From the NCBI GenBank assembly GCA_029448655.1, contig JACCLO010000004.1:1054001-1118000 (forward strand): DNA of 64,000 nucleotides, read 5' to 3'. The position numbers and the translations under genes are program-made. This DNA comes from Wolfiporia cocos (Eukaryota; Basidiomycota; Agaricomycetes; Polyporales; Phaeolaceae). Position 1 is the stretch's first letter. Each line of letters starts with the position of its first letter. The notes beneath the pieces are model-generated. The model was not told the origin of the DNA, made no database searches, and saw only the letters and a list, made by a program, of their open reading frames with translations. Below, piece after piece: positions 1-9,383 of this stretch.

Positions 1-29
1 TTCAGGTTTCATTGTCCCTAATGGAACGA

Positions 30-3000
30 TTACTTTCCTGTGGAGCCGAATCCACCAGTACCGCGCTCGGATTTAATCTTTTCAAAGTAAGATTTTCCGT
101 GTAGCGTAATATGCGGGTCCTTTGCAACTTCGCAGATTAGCTGGGCAATCTTATCGCCGGCCCGAATATCGATAGATATGTCGGAGTGATTCCGGAGAAT
201 GATGATTACTTCGCCTTGATAATCGTGGTCGATAACGCCACCCATTACGTCTATGCCTTTGCGTGCGAGACTAGAGCGGGGGGCGATACGTCCGTAAGTG
301 CCGAAAGGTACCTGGATTTTCAGTTTGGTGTTGTATTCTGTCTGCCCGTGAGCTGGCAGAACGTCGCCTGTTGCAGTGTACAGGTCAAACCCAACCGAGT
401 CCTTGGTTCCTTTTTCCGGCATTCGGCCGCCTTCACCGACTACGATTTTCAAATCCGCGTTTTGGTTAATGTCCGCTGACATCCATCCCCCGTCGGGGTG
501 TCTAACCATGCGCTGCTTAGGATCCTTCGCAAATTCTTCGCGATACTGCGGCCAGTCGTCTGGCCACGTGCATTCGTCGGCTTCCCAGTCGTCGCTGTCA
601 GGGTCGAAGACATGAACTGCTTCTTTCCTTCTAGCTGATCGCCTGAGGGGGACATCCTGCATTGGAATAGGGTGTGAAGCCTTGTATTCCTGCAAAATGT
701 CGTATGCCGAGTCGAGATCCGCTTCGCGTACCCAGGAGTCGTCATTGATACCGAATCCCTTCCAACGGATTCTGTATTCAACTCTTCCTGCGCGGAGACG
801 ATGATCTAAGATCTTCTCGACTTCCCATAACTCTTCGCCGTCGACCATTTCTGGTTGAGGCTCTGGTTTTTTCTGATGCACCGGGTCCTTGTACATGACC
901 AACTTGGAAGCGTGGAATACTGGGTGGTAAGCCCTGTATTGCTCGTCCATGTGTACCCTAAAGGTGACCGGAGATAATTGTTCAATTATCCTAAATGGTC
1001 CCAAATAGCGTGGACTAAGACTTCTTTCGGAGTCTTGCCAGCTTCGGGCGTCAACGAGAACTTTGTCGCCGACTTTAAACGGTACCGAGCGCTTATGTTG
1101 ATCGTAGTACCAAGACCAGCGTTCAGCAGCCAGTTTCATTGCTGCCTTAGCTTGTTCTTGTGCTGACCATCGTTCGTAAGCAATGACATTTAGGTCCGTG
1201 TATGGTGTTGGACGTAAATTCGTAGGTCCTGCATTAGGGTGCCTTCCTAGTTCGACAAAGAATGGGCTATTCTTTGTTGTCTCACTAGCCGCGTTGTTGT
1301 ACGCGAATTCAGCCGTTGGGAGAAACCATGACCAGTTATCCTTCTGAATAACATCGATGTAACATCTAAGATATTGTTCCAGGATCTGGTTAACTCTCTC
1401 CGTCTGGCCATCCGCTTGCGGGTGATAGGCGGTTGTCATTGACCGTTGGATTCCCAATTGCTCACACCATCCCTTGAATAAGGCGGCTGCGAATTGCGGG
1501 CCTCTATCCGAAATGATTTGTTTCGGAAGTCCGTGGTTCGGATAAATCCGAAGGTACAGGAGGTTCGCTAATTCTTTTGCCGTTATTTTGTCGGACGTGG
1601 GAATGAAATGTGCTCGTTTGGTAAGCCGGTCCACTATTACCATAATAGCATTGAATTGTTTCAATTCGCCGCTGGGTGGTAGGTGGACGATAAGGTCAAT
1701 TGTGACGGTGTCCCAAGGTGCTTCCGGAACTGGGAGCGGTTGCAGGGGTCCGTACGGGGTCTGGTTGTGGTTCTTCATGCGTTGACATGTGTCACAACCT
1801 TCCACGTATTGCTTCACCATCGTGGTCATTCCAGGCCACCAGTAATTACGTGATAGAAGTTCGTAGGTCTTCCATCGTCCGAAGTGTCCGGCAGTCACAT
1901 GGTCATGATGTAACTCCAGGATCTTCGTGCGCAATTCCTTAGGCTCTTTTGGAACGTACACTTTTCCTCGTCTGAGGAGTAATCCGGCCTCCATGTTCCA
2001 TTCCTGGAGATCTTTACCGAATTCCTTGGGACCACTTTTCAGTAGTTCCTGGTAATCTTTGGTAATTTGATCGTCCATGAGGGCTTGTCGGATTTGTCGG
2101 AGAAGGTCCTCGTCGCCTGATTGTATCTCCTGCTGTGACGCTTCTAGCGCCCTAACCGTAAAGTATTCCGGTTTCAGCAAAATTTGATCGCGATTGTCGA
2201 GTTCCACCCCCTCTTCATGGTCTGGCCTCCGTGACAGAGGATCAGCCGTAAGCATTGTTTTACCGGGTTTGTGACACATGGTGAAGTTGAACCTTGTCAG
2301 GTAAAGACTCCAACGTGCCTGTCTCCGGGTTAGCCGTTGTGCCGATTTGAAATATGTCAGATTGAGATGATCCGACCATACTTCAAATTTGTGTGGGTGT
2401 CCTTCGAGGTAATGTCTCCATTCCTCTAGTGCACGGATGATTGCGAGCAACTCCTTATCGTAAATCTCATAGTTCCTTTCGGGTGCTGATAGAGATTTCG
2501 AGTAAAAGGCTACCGGGTGCCAGAGCTTATCCTCCGAAAAGTATTGCGATAGCACTGCACCAGTTGCGTAATCGGAAGAATCCGCTTCCACGCGGAACGG
2601 GGACTCCTGATCTGGGATCCGGAGTATTGGAGCCGATGTGAAAGCTTCCTTGAGAGTTTGGAAGGCTTCCGCTTGTTCGGGTCCCCAGTTCCATTGCGTG
2701 TTTTTCTTGGACAGTTCGGTTAACGGCTTAACCACTTTGGAGAAATCTTTAATGAACCGACGGTAGTAGTTGGCGAAGCCAACAAAGGCTTGGACGTCCT
2801 TCACCTTGGCAGGTGTAGGCCAGTCCATGACACCGGCTACCTTTTTAGGGTCCATTTCGACTTTTCCTTTGGAAATGATCATTCCCAGGTATTCAATACT
2901 GCTTTGTTCGAAGAAGCACTTTTCAGGCTTCGCGAACAAGTCGTTGTCTTGCAAGATTTGTAATACTTGCTTGACAATACGACGGTGTTCCAACAGGTCG

Positions 3001-4565
3001 TTTCCGAACACAAGGATGTCGTCTAGGTAGACAATGACCTTTCCTTCTCTGATAAGGTCACCTAGAATATCGTTCATCATGTGTTGGAATGTGCTGGGTG
3101 CATTACAAAAACCGAAGTACATGACTACAGCTTCGTAAAGGCCGTTAGGCGTAATGAATGCGGTCTTCCATTCATCTCCCTCCTTGATTCTTACGTTGTT
3201 GTAACCCCAACGCAAGTCGAGCTTCGTAAATATCGAAGCCTGGCTAAGCTTATCGATAAGCTCGTCTATGCGTGGGAGAGGGTACCTGTTTTTAATGGTT
3301 AAGTCGTTTACTTTTCGGTAATCGACTACCATTCGGGCTCCGCCGTCTTTTTTAGGGACGAAGAAGACCGGACTCGCGATCGGAGATTTCGAGTGTCGGA
3401 TGTAGCCCTTCCGTAACTCTTCCTGAATCCACTGATCTAGCGAGTTCGCTTCCTGAGGAGACATCTTGTATGCCTTACTCGGAGGCGGTAGTACCGCGTC
3501 GTCGGGGAAGTCGATGGCGTGGTCGTATGGTTTCCGTTCGGGCATCCTTTCGGATGCGCGTTGAGAAAATACCGTGGGACCAAACTCCTGGTATTCTTCC
3601 GGAACCAAGGATTTCCATTTCTGGAGATCCGCATCTGTCAGGAATTCATCATCCGACTTCTCCGTTATCGACTGAATGGCATCGATAAGGAGTTCCGTTC
3701 CTTCGTCAAGGGTGTTCACCCAAGCGACAAAGGGATTCTCCGGCTCCTCTAAGCCGAGAAAATCTATTGGAAAATCGTTGATGATCTGATAGATGTTGCG
3801 GGGTTCGATTTCGTCTTCTTCCTCAGAAATCGAAACCCGTTTGCCATGTTTGCATTTTTCCGTACACCGATATGTGAAGGTTCCTTCCGGCCAGTTGAAG
3901 TCCGGGTTGTGTTTCAGGAACCAATCATATCCGAGGATCACATCCGCATTCTGTACGTCCATTACGTACAAGAATTCGGTGGACTTGTGTTCCTCGTGCA
4001 CCATATAAGCTTTTACTGCCATATTGATATTACCGGCGGTATTAGAGGTACCGTCGGCGTTACGAATCTCGAGAGGTGAAGGTAGTTTTTGAGTGACTAA
4101 CTTTTCCTCATGTACGAGTTTCTTATCAATGACGCTTATTGATGCACCGGTGTCGATTAATGCCATGGCGTTGACTTTCTTTCCATATACCCACAGTTCC
4201 ACTTCGATAGAGAACGATTTATTGTCGTCTCGAGAATCGTTTCCATGTACATTATACAAAGTGAAAAACTTCGACGCGAGCGGGTCATGATAAAAGTATT
4301 TTACAGGAGGGGCACGTGTAGCTAGTGTCCTTGTCCTCCGGGCAAAGTCCATTGCCGAGTTACCGAATATACCGAGATGGGATACCGGGTGACGTACGAC
4401 CGCCTTATCTTCCCACAAGATAAGGGGTCTCTGTGAAGCCTCTTCGTAGAGGTGCGCTTCTTCGGGGCGCCGTACACTCCCAGCCGCTGCGGGGCTGGTG
4501 TGTTCTTCACAGAACGTCTTCGAGACGTGTGGTTGGGGCGAGGGGAACCGAGATGGTCCCGACAT
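30..4565 (-). CDS. pol: Pol polyprotein of family A: protease, RT, RNase H, integrase, chromodomain, dUTPase
   Basis: The ORF encodes 1511 residues. In order: aspartic protease with ALIDTGAS near residue 140; reverse transcriptase with YLDDILVF near residue 520; RNase H; integrase with an HHCC zinc finger (HHDHVTAGHF ... CDTCQ) and a D,D,E core (TIDLI, ISDRGPQF, TERVNQ); a chromodomain (WEVEKILDHRL, YRIRWKGF); and a complete dUTPase over about the last 130 residues. All five dUTPase motifs are visible: GFDLY, GRIAPRSSLA, GVIDHDYQG, DKIAQLI and RGTGGFGSTG. The frame is +1 to gag and opens at 4616, overlapping the last 110 nt of gag, so expression probably needs a frameshift and the ATG at 4565 is not necessarily the start. 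The dUTPase would lower dUTP during cDNA synthesis. Its place after the chromodomain differs from family B. Confidence 0.95.
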   Translation of the reverse strand: MSGPSRFPSPQPHVSKTFCEEHTSPAAAGSVRRPEEAHLYEEASQRPLILWEDKAVVRHPVSHLGIFGNSAMDFARRTRTLATRAPPVKYFYHDPLASKFFTLYNVHGNDSRDDNKSFSIEVELWVYGKKVNAMALIDTGASISVIDKKLVHEEKLVTQKLPSPLEIRNADGTSNTAGNINMAVKAYMVHEEHKSTEFLYVMDVQNADVILGYDWFLKHNPDFNWPEGTFTYRCTEKCKHGKRVSISEEEDEIEPRNIYQIINDFPIDFLGLEEPENPFVAWVNTLDEGTELLIDAIQSITEKSDDEFLTDADLQKWKSLVPEEYQEFGPTVFSQRASERMPERKPYDHAIDFPDDAVLPPPSKAYKMSPQEANSLDQWIQEELRKGYIRHSKSPIASPVFFVPKKDGGARMVVDYRKVNDLTIKNRYPLPRIDELIDKLSQASIFTKLDLRWGYNNVRIKEGDEWKTAFITPNGLYEAVVMYFGFCNAPSTFQHMMNDILGDLIREGKVIVYLDDILVFGNDLLEHRRIVKQVLQILQDNDLFAKPEKCFFEQSSIEYLGMIISKGKVEMDPKKVAGVMDWPTPAKVKDVQAFVGFANYYRRFIKDFSKVVKPLTELSKKNTQWNWGPEQAEAFQTLKEAFTSAPILRIPDQESPFRVEADSSDYATGAVLSQYFSEDKLWHPVAFYSKSLSAPERNYEIYDKELLAIIRALEEWRHYLEGHPHKFEVWSDHLNLTYFKSAQRLTRRQARWSLYLTRFNFTMCHKPGKTMLTADPLSRRPDHEEGVELDNRDQILLKPEYFTVRALEASQQEIQSGDEDLLRQIRQALMDDQITKDYQELLKSGPKEFGKDLQEWNMEAGLLLRRGKVYVPKEPKELRTKILELHHDHVTAGHFGRWKTYELLSRNYWWPGMTTMVKQYVEGCDTCQRMKNHNQTPYGPLQPLPVPEAPWDTVTIDLIVHLPPSGELKQFNAIMVIVDRLTKRAHFIPTSDKITAKELANLLYLRIYPNHGLPKQIISDRGPQFAAALFKGWCEQLGIQRSMTTAYHPQADGQTERVNQILEQYLRCYIDVIQKDNWSWFLPTAEFAYNNAASETTKNSPFFVELGRHPNAGPTNLRPTPYTDLNVIAYERWSAQEQAKAAMKLAAERWSWYYDQHKRSVPFKVGDKVLVDARSWQDSERSLSPRYLGPFRIIEQLSPVTFRVHMDEQYRAYHPVFHASKLVMYKDPVHQKKPEPQPEMVDGEELWEVEKILDHRLRAGRVEYRIRWKGFGINDDSWVREADLDSAYDILQEYKASHPIPMQDVPLRRSARRKEAVHVFDPDSDDWEADECTWPDDWPQYREEFAKDPKQRMVRHPDGGWMSADINQNADLKIVVGEGGRMPEKGTKDSVGFDLYTATGDVLPAHGQTEYNTKLKIQVPFGTYGRIAPRSSLARKGIDVMGGVIDHDYQGEVIIILRNHSDISIDIRAGDKIAQLICEVAKDPHITLHGKSYFEKIKSERGTGGFGSTGK

Positions 4566-6510
4566 TGGCGACGGTGGTGGCGGGGGCCGAGGGTCCTGCT
4601 GAGCTTGAGTCAGCTGTCACTTCTTCCCAGATCGTTCGGGCACGATACGTCTTGCCATCCGCGGGGGGCGCCGAGTACGGCTTCTTGCCAGAAGCCTGTC
4701 CCTTTCCACTACCCGAAGGGGCAGCCGTGGTCTTTCCAGACGCGGCAGCTGCATCCTTCGCCCTTTGTTGTTCGGCCCGCTGAGCGGCAGGCACGAACGT
4801 TCCCGCAGCCTTGTCCGCGGCAAGCTTAGGACACTTGTTGAAATAGTGTCCCGTCTGCTTGCAGTAGGTGCAGACGGCGTTGGTGGTGTCGGCGGGGGCT
4901 TTGGCGGGCGCCTTTCCCTTGTCCTTCTTTTTCTCCGACTTCTTTGCAGAAGCGGAGGACGTTTCCTTCTTTTCGGCAGTTGCCGAGTCCTTCTTGCCGG
5001 CCTTCTCGAAGATCGAGCCCTTGATCTTGTCAGGGTAAGATGTCTGATACATTTCTAGAGCGAAGTCGATCAGAGGCTCGATGTCGGTGGGTGCCTTGAA
5101 GAACGGGGTTTTGCCGAGGACGTTTAAGGTGTCCTTGACCTTTTCAGGGAGAGTCTCGGTGAATTCCCACACCAGAGTCTCGTTGGCGGTCTCGGAGAGT
5201 CGGCCGAGGGTGCGGAACCGTTCGCAGTAATTGAAATAGTTCGATTCTGCCAGTTCCTTGCCCTTCGTGCCGTAGTAGCCGCGAATTTCCTTCTTTGCGA
5301 TCTCCTTATCCGTCATCTTCCCATATTGCACCATTACGGATTTGGTGAAGTCCTCCCAGGTGCCGAGAGGTTCACCATTTCCTGCCTTCTTGATGAGAGG
5401 CGAGAAAAATTTGTATGGGTCCCCTGTGACGCGGAAGAGGGCCGTGGTGATACGGTCATGGTCATCGTAAACCCTGAGCGTACCGAAGTACAGGCCCATC
5501 TTCTCCACCCATTCCTGTGCAGTCACCTTTCCAGATGACCCAGAGAATTCGGGGGGAGGGGGGATTTTCAGGTTTTGGGGCAGACCTGGAATCTGCGGGG
5601 CGACGGCTGCTGCAGCAGCGGCTGCAGCTTGTGCGGCGGCAGCGGCCTCGGCTGCTCTGGCTTGAGCATGACCGGGGGCCGGTGCCGGGTCTTCCGGAGG
5701 AGTGCGGATGCCGGGAGGGTTGGGAACGGAGGGATTCTTGCGAATTCTCCGAAGTTCCTCGTCAACCTTCTCCATGCGCTCTGCGAACGCATCCTCGAGG
5801 TCGTCCAGCCGGGACCGGTAGTCCTTTCGGAGTTGCTTCTCCATTTCGGAGAGCTTGGCGGTGTACTCCTGTCGGAGTTCCTTGCCGAGGTCCACCATGG
5901 TGGACAATACCTCGTTCCGGACCGAATTGACCGCTTCGTGTAGCTCGTCTTGGGCCTTCTGTTCGAGTGCCCTGGATTGCCCAGCCAGGGAATCGATTCG
6001 TTCATGGATACGCTCCAGGCGGGCGTGCACCATTCGACCTAGGGTGTCGGTGGTGTCATGGCTTATGGCCGCACTTCGTTGTACGGCGGCATCGATGATT
6101 GGCCCATGTATGGACCCATCCACCTTGTGGTGTTCCTCCTCAGGAAGGTACGCCTTAAGGTTGTTCTCGACAGCGACATTGGTCTGTCGTGTCGGACCCG
6201 AAAATTCCATTTCCAGGGTGGTGGCGGGCCCGATAGGGCGAGTTCGACGAGCCGGTGGGTATCCGGCAATGGGGGAGCCTGGGCGTGTACCCATGGGGTT
6301 GGTCGGAGATTCCCTTTGCGGGGGAGCGAACTCCGGCATTTCCTCTTCTCCTTCCTCTTCCTCTTCTTCTTCTTCTCCCTCGCTTAGGTGCTCCAGCGTC
6401 ACCAGTTGCTGGGTTCCCGAGGGACCAGCTACCGGTGTCACCGGGCCTTCTGAGCGGAGGCGCATCTTGCGGGGAGCGAGGGGAGTGCTGACGGAGGAGG
6501 TGGAAGACAT
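4507..6510 (-). CDS. gag: Gag polyprotein of family A with one zinc knuckle
   Basis: This is a 667-residue Gag-like protein. It has an acidic run (mostly Glu) near residues 45-55, a long helical, coiled-coil-like stretch at about 130-260, an alanine-rich linker near 290-305, and a capsid-like region at about 320-500. A Lys-rich segment precedes a CCHC zinc knuckle, CTYCKQTGHYFNKC, near residue 550. Such proteins form the particle and bind the RNA. It lies immediately upstream of pol and overlaps it in a different frame. The ATG at 6510 follows a short AT-rich spacer after the upstream ORF. Assignment rests on position, zinc knuckle and overall architecture. Confidence 0.92.
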   Translation of the reverse strand: MSSTSSVSTPLAPRKMRLRSEGPVTPVAGPSGTQQLVTLEHLSEGEEEEEEEEGEEEMPEFAPPQRESPTNPMGTRPGSPIAGYPPARRTRPIGPATTLEMEFSGPTRQTNVAVENNLKAYLPEEEHHKVDGSIHGPIIDAAVQRSAAISHDTTDTLGRMVHARLERIHERIDSLAGQSRALEQKAQDELHEAVNSVRNEVLSTMVDLGKELRQEYTAKLSEMEKQLRKDYRSRLDDLEDAFAERMEKVDEELRRIRKNPSVPNPPGIRTPPEDPAPAPGHAQARAAEAAAAAQAAAAAAAAVAPQIPGLPQNLKIPPPPEFSGSSGKVTAQEWVEKMGLYFGTLRVYDDHDRITTALFRVTGDPYKFFSPLIKKAGNGEPLGTWEDFTKSVMVQYGKMTDKEIAKKEIRGYYGTKGKELAESNYFNYCERFRTLGRLSETANETLVWEFTETLPEKVKDTLNVLGKTPFFKAPTDIEPLIDFALEMYQTSYPDKIKGSIFEKAGKKDSATAEKKETSSASAKKSEKKKDKGKAPAKAPADTTNAVCTYCKQTGHYFNKCPKLAADKAAGTFVPAAQRAEQQRAKDAAAASGKTTAAPSGSGKGQASGKKPYSAPPADGKTYRARTIWEEVTADSSSAGPSAPATTVANVGTISVPLAPTTRLEDVL

Positions 6511-6658
6511 TTTTTGTGAATCTGTTTGTGACGAATGTTAGTTTCCGGTTACTCATTGTCTTAGATTCTTAAGAAGGGATTGGGTTTTGAAAGCTGCGAC
6601 TTTCGTTATAGATCACACTCGCACTCTATTTCAGAGTTAAAAGATGATAGTATTTCTA

Positions 6659-7582
6659 CTATACAATCGCGAGTATATCCTCTTCTACCGAAGTAGTTGA
6701 GGGCCCTGCCACCTTGTCAGGTAGTGTTACACCGAAGGCAAAAGTAATTTGTAGCGCTACGCATTCTGCTACGATACGAGCTAAGTCCGTACGCCAATCC
6801 AAAAAGGAAATATTGCCGAGCTGTTTGCAATACTTTTTCATAATTCTCCAGTCTCTATTGGTGATCCTCCCCCGTCTCGCTCTATCCTTTACGTTATCCA
6901 CCAAGTCCTCCAATTCTACTACCATAGTATGGAAACGCATGTCGTTTTCCATATGGAAGCCTGGGTAATTAGGGGGGTGGTTGGCGAGAGGAGTGAGACG
7001 GGTGAGAGTGCCTTCTAGCATGGGAATGACTTGATCGCATGCTTGGAGAGGCTTCTTCTTCCCGAAGACGAGGGAAGGGTCGAGAATCTTGTGGTTGGCC
7101 GGAACAGAAGGTCCGGCCGCCGGGCTGGAGAGACGGAGGGCCAGTGAAGAAGCTGCTTGCTTGGCTTCCTTGGCGGCTTGTTTGGCGGCGATTCGCTTAT
7201 TCAGCTTATCGCGGGCGAGCTTGAGCTTGTTGAGTTCGCGGAGTTCGATAAGGTTCTCCATGGCGGTAATGGAAGCGGCTAGCTTCTCTTCCTCTGTCCA
7301 GATGCGCTTGGCAAGCGGAACTGGTTTGGGAGGTCGAGGAGCGGGTTTCCCAGCCTCAGCAATGTGCTTTGGCATGTGGACGGGAATCTCCCAAAGATGG
7401 AGTTTCCCAGTGTAATCTTCCTTTACAGGAAGCGTGTAGGTGACGTCCTCTGCCCGAGGAATGTCGGCGGTGTCGATGCGGCTGAGAAGGGACCGCTTCG
7501 CCGGTTTGACGTAAGGGGCAGTGGAGGAGCCACGGGTGCGACGGGTAACGCGGGGCATGATTCTAGAAAGTGCAGCCTTCAT
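6659..7582 (-). CDS. Unrecognised ORF between 5' LTR and gag of family A
   Basis: This 307-residue ORF has no family I recognise. It starts with a basic N-terminus (a second ATG, MPRVTRRTRG, lies a few codons in), then a proline/lysine segment. A strongly helical Lys/Ala/Leu-rich stretch at about 105-145 (KLNKRIAAKQAAKEAKQAA) looks like a coiled coil. The C-terminal half contains hydrophobic and Arg-rich helices (RARRGRITNRDWRIMKKY). It lies on the same strand as gag, 148 nt upstream, inside the element. Ty3/Gypsy elements normally have nothing coding here. It could be an accessory gene, a captured host fragment or a split Gag domain. No stop or frameshift interrupts it. Confidence 0.6.
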   Translation of the reverse strand: MKAALSRIMPRVTRRTRGSSTAPYVKPAKRSLLSRIDTADIPRAEDVTYTLPVKEDYTGKLHLWEIPVHMPKHIAEAGKPAPRPPKPVPLAKRIWTEEEKLAASITAMENLIELRELNKLKLARDKLNKRIAAKQAAKEAKQAASSLALRLSSPAAGPSVPANHKILDPSLVFGKKKPLQACDQVIPMLEGTLTRLTPLANHPPNYPGFHMENDMRFHTMVVELEDLVDNVKDRARRGRITNRDWRIMKKYCKQLGNISFLDWRTDLARIVAECVALQITFAFGVTLPDKVAGPSTTSVEEDILAIV

Positions 7583-8589
7583 GAGAAACGAAGTTTCCCA
7601 GTGATACGTCCAAGAACAGGAATAGAAGGGATTATGTAAGGTAGGGTAGTGGACTCCTTTTCAGGAGCAAAGAAGGTGTACTACGGGGCATAATTACTCT
7701 TATGTTGCGCGCAAACCCTGTGCCGAGATGGCGCGGATATTCGCATGACCCTAACGGTCAGAGGCGCCGACTCCAGGGGTAGAGTTGCTGACTGCCAGGC
7801 CGGTTCCTGGGTCAGATGATTGGGAATCGGATACACGACACCGCCCCGGAGGGACAATGCCGGAAAGTGGCTGGGATTTTACATCCCTTAGCCTGTCCAT
7901 GCTTCAACAATGAGGTTGCCGTCTATAGCCACATGGGTGTCACATCAGGGCTAAAAAACCACTGTCGATCTAAGATCGCGAGACAGCAGCGCTCCACATC
8001 CCGAAGGAGTGGGCCACGCGCTTCTCTTCCAATGGGGCCCCAAATCCGTTTGACCCATGCTCGCACGCCGAGCTGCCCGGAGGACTTATGCTATTGGCTA
8101 CCGCGAGTGACCTATGGCAGGGTGATTTTTTACGTCACCCCCCTCACTGCTTTTCCCATAACGGGTTCAAAGCAGGTCCCTTACGCCTGGGAGGCGGCTT
8201 TGGAAAATTCCCATGCCATCATAATGATGACCCTGTGGATAGTGATGGGGCGCTGAACAACGCTTGCCATGACAGGGGGTTGGGCGCACACAGGCAGACC
8301 GTCCCCTTTTCTCCACAGGCGGGTCTTAACCGCGCATAGTCCAAGCTTGTCAGCGAGGACCATGTCTCCTTGACCCTGGAGTCCGGGTTAGGTAGGCCTC
8401 CTGCCTAAAAAAGGCGGTGTGGCTTCCCTGTTTGCCAATCCTCTGCCGAGAATGGTGATGTATCCCCCAGATCTCAACTATCACCCCAATCGCCTTGTCA
8501 GGCAGAAAGGGATGTGCGCAGCAACAAGTAATAGCCCCTGTAGGATAGAAACCCAGACCCAAGCGCAAGCGCAAGGGTGGGGGTATGGG
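7583..8589 (-). other. Long non-coding leader of family A
   Basis: About 1 kb separates the primer site from the first ORF of the element on the minus strand. I see no convincing ORF on that strand. The region is GC-rich with several short inverted repeats, and could hold packaging or translation-control structures. That role is inference. Confidence 0.5.
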
Positions 8590-8591
8590 GG

Positions 8592-8602
8592 AGATTTGTT
8601 CT
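8592..8602 (-). promoter_or_regulatory. Primer-binding site, self-priming type (family A)
   Basis: Two bases inside the LTR edge, the minus strand reads AGAACAAATCT. The LTR contains the exact reverse complement on that strand (plus coordinates 8727-8737), 11 of 11 bases. A TATATAAG box on the minus strand (about 8764-8771) lies about 34 nt upstream of that LTR segment, so it would sit at the 5' end of the RNA. This matches the Tf1/sushi mechanism, where the RNA 5' end folds back as primer. No tRNA-like TGG start is present. Confidence 0.7.
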
Positions 8603-8604
8603 TA

Positions 8605-9303
8605 TGACACAGACTAGACTGTGGGACTCACACTATAACCTTATAGGCGACTTGAAGGAGTTGCTGGAGGTTGGTGAGGAGACTAGTGGGCGCAAGCAGA
8701 GATGTTATGTGACTGTGCGAATGCAGAGAACAAATCTAAGGCTTATCCGCAGTGATAGCCCTACTTATATACATGCTTTGTTTGGTTACCGGTAAGGGAG
8801 CCAAACATGAAGGTGGTCTGTGCGCAGACATAACTAATATGGTTAAGTCGTAAACTACAATAGATCATGTGCGCCGGTAATGGCCGCACCAGTAAGATCG
8901 TTTGTTTGGACCGTAGGTCCATGTTGTGGAAGTGGCTGTAGCTACGTTAGTAAGCCATGCATGTGATTCTTATATACCGGCATCGGGATATGAGTAATCA
9001 TAAGGGCATTGGCATGTGATAACGAGCGGGCCGCTTATCCAATTGTACTGACATAGCCCGGTACCGGGATAAGAGTAAGGCGCGTGACACCGGAGGTTAG
9101 TCCGCTGAGTCATTGACGCGTACAAACGTGTTATGTACGTGTTGTTATGACAGGTGGACGTATACCGCGTTGTGTACGTGTTGTTTGTTTGCGTGTATGT
9201 GTAGACGAGCGCTTGGCAGCGTAAATGTCTACAAGGTCGTAGAAATACCAGATAAATAGGTAAAAATACGGGAAAAATAGTGGCATGTCTCAAATCTGTG
9301 ACA
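8605..9303 (-). repeat. 5' LTR of family A
   Basis: The 699-bp segment starts TGTCACAGATTT and ends GTCTGTGTCA when read on the minus strand (TG...CA). It carries TATATAAG and the predicted RNA start. Its termini closely resemble those of the 569-bp LTRs at 45134-47054, which end in the same GTCTGTGTCA. The partner LTR is outside the window, so the outer boundary at 9303 rests on this terminal similarity. Confidence 0.75.
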
Positions 9304-9383
9304 CCTTGTCTTATCTCTACAAGATCTTATCTAAAAGTCAGGTGACTATAAATGAAAGGAAATGCCACAACGTTCTGTGACAG

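Larger units (their letters stand above)
1..9303 (-). mobile_element. Family A Ty3/Gypsy LTR retrotransposon, 3' LTR outside window
   Basis: Reading on the minus strand, a 699-bp LTR (9303 to 8605) is followed by a self-complementary primer site, a 1-kb leader, an extra ORF, gag and pol in the order expected for Ty3/Gypsy. Pol ends at position 30, so the polypurine tract and 3' LTR must lie left of the window. Gag, Pol and the extra ORF are open with no stop or frameshift, so this copy may be young or still active. The target duplication should be CCTTG (9304-9308), to be matched on the far side of the missing 3' LTR. Grouping the extra ORF and leader into one element is inference from strand, order and lack of any other LTR between them. 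Confidence 0.85.
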
